From the NCBI GenBank assembly GCA_016125335.1, contig WGLY01000003.1:1-64000 (forward strand): a stretch of 64,000 nt of DNA. The letters run 5' to 3'. The notes below the pieces were generated by a model. The model had not been told where the DNA came from. It worked only from the letters and a program-made list of their open reading frames with translations, and did no database searches. Positions 9,472-20,821 of this stretch are shown here, piece by piece. Position 1 is the stretch's first letter, and each line of letters opens with the position of its first letter. The translations under genes and the position numbers were made by a program. The DNA comes from Frankiales bacterium. GTDB taxonomy: Bacteria > Actinomycetota > Actinomycetes > S36-B12 > CAIYMF01.

Positions 9472-11466
9472 TCAGGTGGTGGCGGCGACCAGCCGGGGCA
9501 GGCCGCGGGCCGCGCGCACCTCGTCGAGCACCCGGGCCATGATCACCGTGGCGTCGTAGTCCTTGGGGGTGAACACGGCGGCCACGCCGGCGGCGCGCAG
9601 GATCCCGGCGTCGGCGTCCGGGATGATGCCGCCCACGACGACCGGCACCTCGCCGAGCCCGGCCTCGCGCAGGCCCTCGAGCACCGCGGGCACGAGGTCG
9701 AGGTGCGAGCCGGACAGGATCGAGAGACCCACGACGTCGACGTCCTCGGCGACCGCGGCCGCCACGATCTGCTGGGGCGTGAGCCGGATCCCCTGGTAGA
9801 CCACCTCGAAGCCGGCGTCGCGGGCCCGCACGGCGATCTGCTCCGCGCCGTTGCTGTGGCCATCGAGCCCCGGCTTGCCCACGAGCATCCGCAGGCGGGA
9901 GCCGAGCGCCTCGCCCGTGGCGATCACGTCGGCCCGCACGGCCGCGAGCTCGTCCGAGGGCGCGGCGGTGCCCACGGCGGCGGACACGCCGGTGGGGGCG
10001 CGGTACTCGCCGAACACCTCGCGCAGCGCGCCCGCCCACTCGCCGGTCGTGACGCCCGCCCGGGCGCACGCGAGGGACGCGGGCACGAGGCTCCCGGTGC
10101 CGGCCGCCGCAGCGCGCAGGGCGTCGAGGGCGGCCGTGACGGCGTCGGCGTCGCGAGCCGCGCGCCAGGCGTCCAGCCGCGCCACCGCCTCGGCCTCCAC
10201 CGCGGGATCCACGGTCTGGATCGCCTCGATCCCGGCACCGGTCAGCGGGCTGGGCTCCGTGGCGGTGTAGGCGTTCACGCCCACCACCACCTCGTCGCCG
10301 CTCTCGACCCGCGCGCGCCGAGCCGCGTGCGACTCCACCAGGCGGCTCTTCATGTAGCCCGACTCGACCGCGGCGACCGCACCACCCATCTCCTGCACGC
10401 GGTCGATCTCGGCCTTGGCCGCGGCGACGAGGTCGGCGACCTTCGCCTCCACCACCACCGATCCGCGGAAGAGGTCGTCGTACTCGAGCAGGTCGCTCTC
10501 GTAGGCCAGCACCTGCTGGATGCGCAACGACCACTGCTGGTCCCAGGGCCGCGGCAGCCCGAGCGCCTCGTTCCACGCCGGCAGCTGGATCGCCCGGGCG
10601 CGCGCGTCCTTCGACAGCGTGACGCCCAGCATCTCGAGCACGATGCGCTGCACGTTGTTCTCGGGCTGCGCCTCCGTGAGCCCCAAGGAGTTCACCTGGA
10701 CGCCGTACCGGAACCGGCGGGCCCGGGCGTCCTGCACGCCGTAGCGCTCACGGGTGAGCTCGTCCCACAGCTCGACGAAGGCGCGCATCTTGCACATCTC
10801 CTCGACGAACCGCACGCCGGCATTGACGAAGAACGAGATGCGCCCGACGACGTCGCCGAAGCGCTCCGGCGGCACCTGTCCCGAGTCGCGCACGGCGTCG
10901 AGCACCGCGATCGCGGTGCACATGGCGTACGCGATCTCCTGCTCCGGCGTGGCGCCCGCCTCCTGGAGGTGGTAGCTGCAGATGTTGATCGGGTTCCACT
11001 GCGGCACCTCGACGACGGTCCACGCGATCATGTCGGTGATCAGCCGCAGCGACGGCCCGGGCGGGAAGACGTAGGTCCCGCGCGAGAGGTACTCCTTGAT
11101 GATGTCGTTCTGCGTCGTGCCCGAGAGCGACGACAGCGCGCCCCCCTGCTCCTCCGCCACCACGGCGTAGAGCGAGAGCAGCCACATCGCGGTGGCGTTG
11201 ATGGTCATCGAGGTGTTCATCTCGTCGAGCGGGATGCCGTCGAACAGCGTCCGCATGTCGCCGAGGTGCGTGACCGGCACGCCGACCTTGCCCACCTCGC
11301 CGCGGGCGAGCGGGTCGTCGGGGTCGTAGCCCGTCTGCGTGGGCAGGTCGAAGGCCACCGAGAGGCCGGTCTGGCCCTTCGCGAGGTTGGTCCGGTAGAG
11401 GGCGTTGGACGCGCTCGCCGAGCTGTGCCCGGCGTAGGTCCGCATCAGCCAGGGCTTGTCCCGCAC
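9472..11466 (-). CDS. meaA: MeaA-type ethylmalonyl-CoA mutase, B12-dependent
   Basis: A 664-residue acyl-CoA mutase with both the substrate TIM-barrel domain and a C-terminal cobalamin domain in one chain. The N-terminus RDKPWLMRTYAGH and the block KGQTGLSVAFDLPTQTGYDP are characteristic of MeaA-like proteins rather than methylmalonyl-CoA mutase. The B12 domain has GLDGHSNG (lower-ligand His537) and LSILSGSH. Such enzymes convert ethylmalonyl-CoA to methylsuccinyl-CoA in C2 assimilation and supply building blocks. The GTG start follows GAGGAGG. It lies 24 nt after a 3-hydroxybutyryl-CoA dehydrogenase gene, the expected operon partner; crotonyl-CoA carboxylase/reductase is not in the window. 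Confidence 0.9.
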   Translation of the reverse strand: MRDKPWLMRTYAGHSSASASNALYRTNLAKGQTGLSVAFDLPTQTGYDPDDPLARGEVGKVGVPVTHLGDMRTLFDGIPLDEMNTSMTINATAMWLLSLYAVVAEEQGGALSSLSGTTQNDIIKEYLSRGTYVFPPGPSLRLITDMIAWTVVEVPQWNPINICSYHLQEAGATPEQEIAYAMCTAIAVLDAVRDSGQVPPERFGDVVGRISFFVNAGVRFVEEMCKMRAFVELWDELTRERYGVQDARARRFRYGVQVNSLGLTEAQPENNVQRIVLEMLGVTLSKDARARAIQLPAWNEALGLPRPWDQQWSLRIQQVLAYESDLLEYDDLFRGSVVVEAKVADLVAAAKAEIDRVQEMGGAVAAVESGYMKSRLVESHAARRARVESGDEVVVGVNAYTATEPSPLTGAGIEAIQTVDPAVEAEAVARLDAWRAARDADAVTAALDALRAAAAGTGSLVPASLACARAGVTTGEWAGALREVFGEYRAPTGVSAAVGTAAPSDELAAVRADVIATGEALGSRLRMLVGKPGLDGHSNGAEQIAVRARDAGFEVVYQGIRLTPQQIVAAAVAEDVDVVGLSILSGSHLDLVPAVLEGLREAGLGEVPVVVGGIIPDADAGILRAAGVAAVFTPKDYDATVIMARVLDEVRAARGLPRLVAATT

Positions 11467-11490
11467 GTGTGCCTCCTCGACCCGTCGCGA

Positions 11491-12342
11491 TCAGGCGTGG
11501 TCGTAGAACCCGCGGCCGGTCTTGCGGCCGAGGTCGCCCGCCGCGACCATCCGGCGCAGCAGCTCCGGCGGCGCGAAGGTCTCGTCCTGGGTGTCGGTGT
11601 AGATGTTGCTCGCGGCGTTGAGCATGATGTCGACGCCGGTCATGTCCACCGTCTCCAGCGGCCCCATCGCGTGGCCGAAGCCGAGCCGGCAGGCGGTGTC
11701 GATGTCCTCGGCGCTCGCGACGCCTGACTCCAGCAGCCGCACCGCCTCCATCGCCAGGGCGCTGATGAGCCGCGTGGTGACGAACCCCGCGACGTCGCGG
11801 TTGACCACGACCACCGTCTTGCCCACGCCCTCGGCGAAGTCGCGGGCGGTGGCGAGGGTCTGGTCCGAGGTCTTGTAGCCGCGCACCAGCTCGCACAGCT
11901 TCATGAGCGGGACCGGCGAGAAGAAGTGCGTGCCCACGACCGACTCCGGCCGCGAGGTGACCGCCGCGATGGAGGTGATCGGGATGGCCGAGGTGTTCGA
12001 CGCCAGCACCGCGTCCTCGCGGCAGAGGGCGTCGAGCGAGCGGAAGACCTCGGCCTTGACCTCGAGCTTCTCGAAGACGGCCTCCACCACGATGTCGGCG
12101 GTCGAGACGGCGTCGAGCTCGGTCGTGGTGGCGATGCGGCCCAGGGCCGCGTCGGCCTCGTCGCGGGTCATGCGCTCGCGCTCGACGAACTTGGCGTACG
12201 ACGCCCGGACCGACCCCAGGCCGCGCTCGAGGGCGCCGTCGGTGACGTCCTGGAGGACCACGTCGTAGCCGTTCGCCGCGGCGACCTGGGCGATGCCCGC
12301 GCCCATCAGCCCGGCGCCGATCACGGCGACCTGCGAAGCCAT
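11491..12342 (-). CDS. 3-hydroxybutyryl-CoA dehydrogenase
   Basis: A 283-residue single-unit NAD(P)-dependent dehydrogenase. It has GAGLMGAG at residues 9-16, NTSAIPIT, HFFSPVPLMKL with the catalytic His, NRDVAGFVTTRL, and a C-terminal [13 protein letters not shown] end. It interconverts acetoacetyl-CoA and 3-hydroxybutyryl-CoA. The ATG at 12342 is preceded by GAGGGAGAG. Lying directly before meaA, it probably works in the same acetyl-CoA to ethylmalonyl-CoA route. Confidence 0.92.
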   Translation of the reverse strand: MASQVAVIGAGLMGAGIAQVAAANGYDVVLQDVTDGALERGLGSVRASYAKFVERERMTRDEADAALGRIATTTELDAVSTADIVVEAVFEKLEVKAEVFRSLDALCREDAVLASNTSAIPITSIAAVTSRPESVVGTHFFSPVPLMKLCELVRGYKTSDQTLATARDFAEGVGKTVVVVNRDVAGFVTTRLISALAMEAVRLLESGVASAEDIDTACRLGFGHAMGPLETVDMTGVDIMLNAASNIYTDTQDETFAPPELLRRMVAAGDLGRKTGRGFYDHA

Positions 12343-12476
12343 CGCGCTCTCCCTCGTCCCGGCGCCCGGTGCCGGGCGGCCGTCTCGGACTCTAATCGGA
12401 GGGGCTCCCCCAACCTCCCCCGGGCCGACCGGTCGCCGGCCTGGCACCGGGGCCCGGACGGGGACACCATGGAGGC

Positions 12477-12797
12477 GTGTCCACGAGCGCCTCCTTCCTG
12501 GTGGGGCCGGTGATCGCCTTCCTCGGGGTCGGCCTGCTGGTCCTGCTCCTGCGCTGGACCTTCCGGCGCGGCGGGTCGGTGGTGGCGCGCCCGGCGAGGT
12601 CCGGCCGGGTCGACGAGTACGGCCTGCTGGTGTCCGTGGCGGCCCCCACGAACTACATCGAGGCCGAGATCGTGCGCCGGACGCTGGAGGACCACAAGAT
12701 CCGCGCGACGCTCGCCCAGACCACCGCCGGCCCGCGGATCATGGTGTTCGAGCAGGACCTCGAGCGGGCCCGCGCCGTGGTCGACGGGAGGGGCTGA
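12477..12797 (+). CDS. conserved single-pass membrane protein
   Basis: 106 residues: one N-terminal membrane helix (VGPVIAFLGVGLLVLLLRW), a basic linker, then a soluble domain with YGLLVSVAAP...EAEIVRRTLEDHKIRATL and a final FEQDLERARAVV. The soluble part resembles the DUF2007-like signal-transducing fold (two-strand, helix, strand) seen in small actinobacterial proteins, but I cannot confirm this. The GTG start has a CACCAT box 6 nt upstream, compatible with leaderless transcription. It converges on murA, 6 bases away. Confidence 0.7.
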   Translation: MSTSASFLVGPVIAFLGVGLLVLLLRWTFRRGGSVVARPARSGRVDEYGLLVSVAAPTNYIEAEIVRRTLEDHKIRATLAQTTAGPRIMVFEQDLERARAVVDGRG

Positions 12798-12803
12798 CGG
12801 GCC

Positions 12804-14078
12804 TCAGCCCACGGAGGCGAGCTGCACCCGGGTGACGTCCGCGCCGAGCCGCACGAGGTCGTCGACGAACCCCTCGTAGCCCCGGTCGACGTGGTGGGGC
12901 TCGTACACGGTGGTGACGCCGTCGGCCACGAGGCCGGCGAGCACGAGGCCGGCGCCCGCCCGGATGTCGGCCGCCTCGACGGGAGCGCCCGACAGCGATT
13001 CCTTGCCCCGGACCATGGCGTGGTGCCCGTCGGTGCGCACGTCCGCGCCGAGCCGCACCATCTCGTTGACGAAGCGGAACCTGGCCTCGAAGAGGTTCTC
13101 CGTCACCATCGCCGCGCCGCGCGCGATCGCGTTGAGCGCGATGAACTGCGGCTGGAGGTCGGTGGGGAACCCGGGGTAGGGCAGCGTGACGACGTCGACC
13201 GCGCGCGGGCGGTCGGTGCTGCGCACGCGGAACCCGCCCTCGACCACGTCGACCACGGCTCCGGACGCGGTGAGCTTGTCCAGCGCGATCTCGAGGTGGT
13301 CGGCGCGGGCGTTGCGCACGGTGACGTCGCCGCGGGTCATGGCCGCGGCGACCGCCCAGGTGCCCGCGACCAGCCGGTCGGGCACGGTGGTGTGCTCCGT
13401 GGGCGAGAGCGCCTCGACGCCGTGCACCTCCAGCGTGGAGGTGCCGATGCCGTCGATCGAGGCGCCCATCGAGGTGAGCATGGTGCAGATGTCCACGATC
13501 TCGGGCTCGCGGGCCGCGTTGTCGATCACCGTGACGCCGTCGGCCAGCACCGCGGCCATGAGCAGGTTCTCCGTGGCGCCCACGCTCGGGAAGTCGAGCC
13601 AGACGCTCGCCCCGTGCAGCCGCTGGTCGCGCGTGGCGATGAGGAAGCCGTGCTCGCTGCGCACCGTGGCGCCCAGCCGCTCGAGGCCGGCGACGTGCAT
13701 GTCCAGGCCGCGGCTGCCGATGTTGTCGCCCCCGGGCAGGGCGACGTCGGCCTCGCCGCACCGGGCCAGCAGCGGCCCGAGCACGTTGATCGAGGCGCGG
13801 AGCCGGCGCACCAGGTCGTAGTCGGCCTTGTGGTGCGGCACGGCCGGGACGTCGATCGAGACCGTGCGGCTCGCGGTGTCGCGGTGGACCTCGCAGCCGA
13901 GCCGGCGCAGCAGCTCGGACATGTAGGCCACGTCGAGGATGTCCGGCACCTCGTGGAGCACCGTGGTGCCCTCGGCGAGCAGGGCGGCGGCCATCAGCTT
14001 GAGCACGCTGTTCTTGGCGCCCGTCACCCGCACCTCGCCGGCCAGGCGGGCGCCGCCGACGATCCGGAAGGCCTCCAC
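12804..14078 (-). CDS. murA: UDP-N-acetylglucosamine 1-carboxyvinyltransferase MurA
   Basis: 424 residues. MurA transfers enolpyruvate from PEP to UDP-GlcNAc, the first committed step of peptidoglycan synthesis in the cytoplasm. Lys22 lies in the VTGAKNS motif. The active-site loop reads [15 protein letters not shown], with Asp118 at the position of E. coli Cys115. The same Asp occurs in M. tuberculosis MurA and gives insensitivity to fosfomycin. The GTG at 14078 fits the family start (VEAFRIVGG) and has a TATCCT box 8 nt upstream; a longer ATG start at 14120 adds non-conserved residues. It is divergent from the cobalamin adenosyltransferase gene. Confidence 0.95.
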   Translation of the reverse strand: MEAFRIVGGARLAGEVRVTGAKNSVLKLMAAALLAEGTTVLHEVPDILDVAYMSELLRRLGCEVHRDTASRTVSIDVPAVPHHKADYDLVRRLRASINVLGPLLARCGEADVALPGGDNIGSRGLDMHVAGLERLGATVRSEHGFLIATRDQRLHGASVWLDFPSVGATENLLMAAVLADGVTVIDNAAREPEIVDICTMLTSMGASIDGIGTSTLEVHGVEALSPTEHTTVPDRLVAGTWAVAAAMTRGDVTVRNARADHLEIALDKLTASGAVVDVVEGGFRVRSTDRPRAVDVVTLPYPGFPTDLQPQFIALNAIARGAAMVTENLFEARFRFVNEMVRLGADVRTDGHHAMVRGKESLSGAPVEAADIRAGAGLVLAGLVADGVTTVYEPHHVDRGYEGFVDDLVRLGADVTRVQLASVG

Positions 14079-14086
14079 GTCAGGTG

Positions 14087-14092
14087 AGGATA
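14087..14092 (-). promoter_or_regulatory. -10 box of murA
   Basis: TATCCT on the minus strand ends 8 nt before the GTG of murA, so the transcript would begin at or within two bases of the start codon. It supports the GTG at 14078 over the upstream ATG. Confidence 0.6.
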
Positions 14093-14177
14093 GGCGAGAT
14101 CGGCGGCTCCCCCGTCCCACGACGTCCGCCCGTCAGGGTGGCCTTCCCGCGGGCGGGCCCGCCCGAGCACGACGCCG

Positions 14178-14183
14178 TAGGCT
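14178..14183 (+). promoter_or_regulatory. -10 box of leaderless adenosyltransferase gene
   Basis: TAGGCT lies 7 nt before the ATG at 14191 and there is no ribosome-binding site. This fits a leaderless transcript. Confidence 0.6.
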
Positions 14184-14190
14184 CACCGGC

Positions 14191-14766
14191 ATGGTCAACC
14201 TCACCCGGATCTACACGCGCACCGGCGACGACGGCACCACGGCGCTGGGCGACATGTCCCGCGTGGGCAAGGACGACCTGCGGCTCGCCGCCTACGCCGA
14301 CACCGACGAGACCAACTCCGCGCTCGGCGTGGCGCTCGCCCTCGGCGACCTGGCCCCCGACGTGGTCGCGCTGCTCACCCGGGTGCAGAACGAGCTGTTC
14401 GACGTCGGCGCCGACCTCAGCACCCCGGTGGTGGCCGACCCGGCCCACCCGCCGCTGCGCGTGGAGCAGGACTACGTCGACCGGCTCGAGGCCGCGTGCG
14501 ACACCTACAACGCCCTGCTCGCGCCGCTGCGCTCGTTCGTCCTCCCCGGCGGCACGCCCGGATCGGCCCTGCTGCACGTGGCCCGCACCGTCGCCCGCAG
14601 GGCCGAGCGCTCCACCTGGGCGGCCCTCGCGGTGCACGGCGAGACGATGAACCCGCTGACCGCCACCTACCTCAACCGGCTATCGGACCTGCTGTTCATC
14701 CTCGCCCGCCACGCCAACCTCTCCGGCGGCGGCGACGTGCTCTGGAAGCCCGGCGGCGACCGCTAG
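14191..14766 (+). CDS. PduO-type cob(I)alamin adenosyltransferase
   Basis: A 191-residue ATP:corrinoid adenosyltransferase. It has the N-terminal ATP motif TRTGDDGTTALGD, a central FDVGADLSTP, then FVLPGG, the helix ARTVARRAERS and YLNRLSDLLFILAR. It makes adenosylcobalamin, the cofactor needed by the MeaA-type mutase 3 kb away. The gene next to murA is conserved in order in other actinobacteria. Its stop overlaps the convergent HIT-like gene by 4 bp, and a 10-bp hairpin follows directly. Confidence 0.93.
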   Translation: MVNLTRIYTRTGDDGTTALGDMSRVGKDDLRLAAYADTDETNSALGVALALGDLAPDVVALLTRVQNELFDVGADLSTPVVADPAHPPLRVEQDYVDRLEAACDTYNALLAPLRSFVLPGGTPGSALLHVARTVARRAERSTWAALAVHGETMNPLTATYLNRLSDLLFILARHANLSGGGDVLWKPGGDR

Positions 14767-15401
14767 CCCCCGGCCGGACCGCCGGCCGGGGTCAGCACCT
14801 CGCCGCCCCGCACGGCCGCGAGGTCCCGCGCGATCTGCGCCGCGAGCGCCGTCCACTCCTCGGCGGGCATCGGCGGCAGCGCGTCGCTCCAGTCCGTGAG
14901 GGACGAGCCGCGCAGCTGGAGCAGGCCCTCGGGGCGGGCCATGAACCACACGTGCAGGTGCGCCCCGCCGTCGCCGATCTTCATCACGTGCACGCGGGCG
15001 AACCCGCCCAGGCCGAGCAGCACCCGCTCGAGGTGCAGCGTGAGCACGCCGAGGTCGGCGGCCATCGCCTCGTCGAGGTCGACCGAGTCGAGGTGGGCGC
15101 GCGGCTCGAGCAGCACGGTGGGCACCGGCGTCGGCTCCAGGGGCACCAGCAGCCAGCGGTCGTCGGCCCACACGGCCCGCTCGATGCCGTGCTCGCACGC
15201 GCCGCAGGGCCGTCCACCCTCGCCCGTGCGCGGCGGCTCCGGGAGCACCGGGTCCTCGAGCCGCTTGACCCGCAGGTCGCCCTCGAACGGGAAGATGTCC
15301 CACTCCGTCACCTCGGGCAGGGCGAGGCGCCCGTCGGGCCCCTCGGCCGCGCGCACGCGGGAGACCAGGGCGGCGGTGCGGGGGTGCGGTGCGTCGCTCA
15401 C
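14763..15401 (-). CDS. HIT-like domain protein
   Basis: A 212-residue conserved actinobacterial protein. A CGAC pair sits near residue 67. The second half reads VHVMKIGDGGAHLHVWFMARP, resembling the end of a HIT fold (nucleotide hydrolase/transferase), but with an HLH-V-W pattern instead of the full H-X-H-X-H triad, so catalysis is uncertain. The GTG start is supported by TAGGGT 7 nt upstream. The C-terminal AGGPAGG residues are encoded by the inverted repeat that probably terminates the convergent gene. It is transcribed towards that gene and away from atpC. Confidence 0.75.
   Translation of the reverse strand: MSDAPHPRTAALVSRVRAAEGPDGRLALPEVTEWDIFPFEGDLRVKRLEDPVLPEPPRTGEGGRPCGACEHGIERAVWADDRWLLVPLEPTPVPTVLLEPRAHLDSVDLDEAMAADLGVLTLHLERVLLGLGGFARVHVMKIGDGGAHLHVWFMARPEGLLQLRGSSLTDWSDALPPMPAEEWTALAAQIARDLAAVRGGEVLTPAGGPAGG
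14768..14791 (+). terminator. hairpin after the adenosyltransferase gene
   Basis: A perfect 10-bp stem (CCCCGGCCGG paired with CCGGCCGGGG, 4-nt loop) starts 2 nt after the plus-strand stop. It lies inside the 3' coding end of the convergent HIT-like gene. There is no T-run, as is usual in GC-rich actinobacteria. Confidence 0.55.
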
Positions 15402-15408
15402 GACGACG

Positions 15409-15414
15409 ACCCTA
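15409..15414 (-). promoter_or_regulatory. -10 box of leaderless HIT-like gene
   Basis: TAGGGT on the minus strand lies 7 nt before the GTG at 15401. It is one of about a dozen leaderless boxes with the same spacing in this window. Confidence 0.6.
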
Positions 15415-15463
15415 GGCCTCCCGCGGAGGTCCCAGGGTCGTCGGTCGTGCGTGCGGCGCGGCG

Positions 15464-15898
15464 TCAGGTGCCGGGGCGGCGCCCGCCGGAGTCCGCGGCG
15501 TGCTCCTTGTGCTGCTCGGAGATCGCCACCTTGAGCCGGGTCTCGGCGCGGCTGACCGCGGCCTTCTCGTCCTCGGTGTCGTCACCGGCCGCCATCGCCC
15601 GCTCCAGGGCGAGCCGGGCCCGCTCGACGTCGATCTCGCCGCCGAGCTCCGCGGACTCCGCGAGGATCGACACGTGGTTGGAGTCGACCGCGAAGAAGCC
15701 GCCGTGGACCGCGGCGGAGATGACCCGGCCCTCGGTGGTGGTGATGCGCACCGGGGAGTCCGCCAGCAGCGCGAGGACCGGCTCGTGGTTGGGCATGATG
15801 CCGATCTCGCCCTCGAGCGTCTTCGCGACCACCAGCGACGCCGTGCCCGACCACACCTTCCGGTCGACGGCGACGAGGCTGACGATGAGCTCGGCCAT
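15464..15898 (-). CDS. atpC: ATP synthase epsilon subunit
   Basis: 144 residues. The N-terminal beta-sandwich (LIVSLVAVDRKVWSG...GEIGIMPNHEP) is followed by a C-terminal helical hairpin starting near DVERARLALERA. Epsilon belongs to the F1 central stalk with gamma and can inhibit ATP hydrolysis. The tail (KEHAADSGGRRPGT) is longer and more charged than in E. coli. It is the last gene of the atp operon, 2 nt after atpD. Confidence 0.96.
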   Translation of the reverse strand: MAELIVSLVAVDRKVWSGTASLVVAKTLEGEIGIMPNHEPVLALLADSPVRITTTEGRVISAAVHGGFFAVDSNHVSILAESAELGGEIDVERARLALERAMAAGDDTEDEKAAVSRAETRLKVAISEQHKEHAADSGGRRPGT

Positions 15899-15900
15899 GG

Positions 15901-18265
<2,365 letters not shown>

Positions 18266-18277
18266 CGGCCAGCGACC

Positions 18278-19912
18278 TCAGCCCTTGACCCGGGTGATCG
18301 TCGCGTGCTCGACCGCGGCCTCGTCGAGCGCCTCCGCCGGGGCCTCCCCCACGAACAGCGGCTTGCCCGCCGCGGTGGTGAACTGCCGCTTGAAGGACTC
18401 GACCGCCGCCTCGAGCAGCCGCACCGAGTCGTCGGACAGCGTGGCCGTCTCGCGGATGGTCGCGAGCACCTCGGCCTTGTCGCGGGCGAGGTAGTCGAGG
18501 AACTCGCGCTCGAAGCGGCGCACGTCCTCGATCGGCACGTCGTCGAGCTTGCCGGTGGTGCCGCTCCACACGGACACCACCTCCTGCTCCATCGGGAACG
18601 GCTGGTACTGCGCCTGCTTGAGCAGCTCCACGAGGCGCGAGCCGCGCTCGAGCTGCGCCTTGGACGCGGCGTCGAGGTCGGAGCCGAAGGCGGCGAACGC
18701 CTCCAGCTCGCGGAACTGCGCGAGGTCGAGGCGCAGGCGGCCGGCGACGGACTTCATCGCCTTGGGCTGGGCCGAGCCGCCGACGCGGGAGACCGAGATG
18801 CCGACGTTGATCGCCGGGCGCACGCCCGAGTTGAACAGGTCGGACTCCAGGAAGCACTGGCCGTCGGTGATGGAGATGACGTTGGTCGGGATGTAGGCCG
18901 ACACGTCGTTGGCCTTGGTCTCGATGATCGGCAGGCCGGTCATCGAGCCGCCGCCGAGCTCGTCGGACAGCTTCGCGCAGCGCTCGAGCAGCCGCGAGTG
19001 CAGGTAGAACACGTCACCCGGGTAGGCCTCGCGGCCCGGCGGACGGCGCAGCAGCAGCGAGACGGCGCGGTAGGCCTCGGCCTGCTTGGACAGGTCGTCG
19101 AAGATGATCAGCACGTGCTGGCCCTGGTACATCCAGTGCTGGCCGATGGCCGAGCCGGTGTAGGGCGCGAGGTACTTGAAGCCGGCCGGGTCGGAGGCGG
19201 GGGCCGCGACGATGGTCGTGTAGGCCATGGCGCCGGCGTCCTCGAGGGCGCCCTTGACCGACGCGATCGTCGAGCCCTTCTGACCGATCGCGACGTAGAT
19301 GCACTTGACCTGCTTCTTGGGGTCGCCGGACTCCCAGTTGCCCTTCTGGTTGATGATCGTGTCGATCGCCACCGCGGTCTTGCCGGTCTGGCGGTCGCCG
19401 ATGATCAGCTGGCGCTGGCCGCGGCCGATGGCCGTCATGGCGTCGATCGCCTTGATCCCGGTGAGCATCGGCTCCTTCACCGGCTGGCGCTGCACGACCG
19501 TGGGCGCCTGGAGCTCGAGCGCGCGACGGCCCTCGGACTCGATCGGGCCCTGGCCGTCGATGGGGTTGCCGAGCGGGTCGACGACGCGGCCGAGGTAGCC
19601 GTCGCCGACCGGCACCGAGAGGATCTCCCCGGTGCGGCGGACCGTCTGGCCCTCCTCGATGCGCGAGCCGTCGCCGAGGAGCACGGTGCCGATCTCGCGG
19701 ACGTCGAGGTTGAGCGCGATGCCGAGCAGCCCGCCCTCGAACTCCAGCAGCTCGTTGGTCATGGCCGAGTGCAGGCCCTCGACGCGGGCGATGCCGTCAC
19801 CGGTCTCGACGACGCGGCCGACCTCCTCGCGCGTGGTGCCGGGCGCGTACGACTCGACGTTCCGCGCGATCGCGTCGCGGATGTCCTCCGGCCGGATCGT
19901 GAGCTCCGTCAT
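18278..19912 (-). CDS. atpA: ATP synthase alpha subunit
   Basis: 544 residues, the non-catalytic nucleotide-binding F1 subunit. The P-loop GDRQTGKT is at 172-179 and [12 protein letters not shown] follows. The C-terminus extends beyond the E. coli protein ([23 protein letters not shown]), as is common in actinobacteria. It is separated from atpH by 99 nt, the widest gap in the atp operon. Confidence 0.98.
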   Translation of the reverse strand: MTELTIRPEDIRDAIARNVESYAPGTTREEVGRVVETGDGIARVEGLHSAMTNELLEFEGGLLGIALNLDVREIGTVLLGDGSRIEEGQTVRRTGEILSVPVGDGYLGRVVDPLGNPIDGQGPIESEGRRALELQAPTVVQRQPVKEPMLTGIKAIDAMTAIGRGQRQLIIGDRQTGKTAVAIDTIINQKGNWESGDPKKQVKCIYVAIGQKGSTIASVKGALEDAGAMAYTTIVAAPASDPAGFKYLAPYTGSAIGQHWMYQGQHVLIIFDDLSKQAEAYRAVSLLLRRPPGREAYPGDVFYLHSRLLERCAKLSDELGGGSMTGLPIIETKANDVSAYIPTNVISITDGQCFLESDLFNSGVRPAINVGISVSRVGGSAQPKAMKSVAGRLRLDLAQFRELEAFAAFGSDLDAASKAQLERGSRLVELLKQAQYQPFPMEQEVVSVWSGTTGKLDDVPIEDVRRFEREFLDYLARDKAEVLATIRETATLSDDSVRLLEAAVESFKRQFTTAAGKPLFVGEAPAEALDEAAVEHATITRVKG

Positions 19913-20011
19913 GGTGTCCTGCTCTCTCGTTCGGCGCGCCGTGCGCGGCGCCTGCTGTGTCGTGGTCCGGGTAGTGCGGTGGGGCTGGTGGTCCGGGGTG
20001 GTGCCGTTCTC

Positions 20012-20821
20012 CTACGCGGTGACCGCGCGACGCGCCTGCTCGAGGCGGCTGGCCACGCTGCCGTCGATCACGTCGTCGCCGACGCGGACGACGATGCCGC
20101 CGACCACGCTCGGGTCGACGACCACGTTCACCCGCACCTCGCGGCCCTGGAGGGCCGAGAGCGCGGCAGCGAGCCGGGTGCGCTGCTCCGCGGTGAGGTC
20201 GACCGCCGAGCGCACCTCCGCGAGCAGCCGGCGCCGCTGCTCGGCGGCCCGCTCGGCGAGCTCCTCCACCGCCATCACGGGCTGGCGCCCGCGCAGGTTG
20301 GCGGCGAGGTGGGTGAGCAGCCGGGTCGTGACAGGTGCCGCCGTCGCTCCGACGAGCTGCTGCACCAGGGCGGTCTTGCGCTCGTCCGGCAGGGCGGGGT
20401 CGGTCATCGCCATCTGGAGCTCGGCGGAGCTGTCGACGGCGCGCCCGAAGCGGAACAGCTCGTCCTCGACCCGGTCGAGCGCCCCGTCGCGGTCGGCCTG
20501 CGTGAACGCCGCCCGCCCACCGAGCCGCTCGAGCGCCTCGACGAGGTCGTCGTCGTCCGACCACCGGGTCGAAACGGCGTCGACCAGCACCGCCACCGAG
20601 GTGTCGGACAGCTGCGAGCCGAAGAGCTGGCTCACGATGCCGGACCGCACGCCCGCGGGCTGGCCGGAGTCGGCCAGCGCCTGGCGCAGCGACTTCTCGC
20701 GCGCCAGCAGGGACGCGACCGCCAGCAGGTCGTCCGGCGTCGACGCGAAGCCGCTCTCGCCGCTGCGGGCGTCCAGAGCGGACCCCAGGGCGGCCAGCGA
20801 CTCGCGGGATGAGCCGAGCAT
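20012..20821 (-). CDS. atpH: ATP synthase delta subunit
   Basis: 269 residues, the peripheral-stalk subunit that joins b to the top of F1. It is about 90 residues longer than E. coli delta, matching the long form in Streptomyces-like genomes, and is not fused to b as it is in mycobacteria. The C-terminal signature is VRVNVVVDPSVVGGIVVRVGDDVIDGS, here split over several strands. The ATG shares one base with the atpF stop (TGATG), so translation is coupled. Confidence 0.94.
   Translation of the reverse strand: MLGSSRESLAALGSALDARSGESGFASTPDDLLAVASLLAREKSLRQALADSGQPAGVRSGIVSQLFGSQLSDTSVAVLVDAVSTRWSDDDDLVEALERLGGRAAFTQADRDGALDRVEDELFRFGRAVDSSAELQMAMTDPALPDERKTALVQQLVGATAAPVTTRLLTHLAANLRGRQPVMAVEELAERAAEQRRRLLAEVRSAVDLTAEQRTRLAAALSALQGREVRVNVVVDPSVVGGIVVRVGDDVIDGSVASRLEQARRAVTA

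Noticed and set aside
9472-11466. Methylmalonyl-CoA mutase large subunit
   Set aside because: The N-terminal RDKPWLMRTYAGH block and overall length fit MeaA-type ethylmalonyl-CoA mutase better, and no small mutase subunit is next to it.
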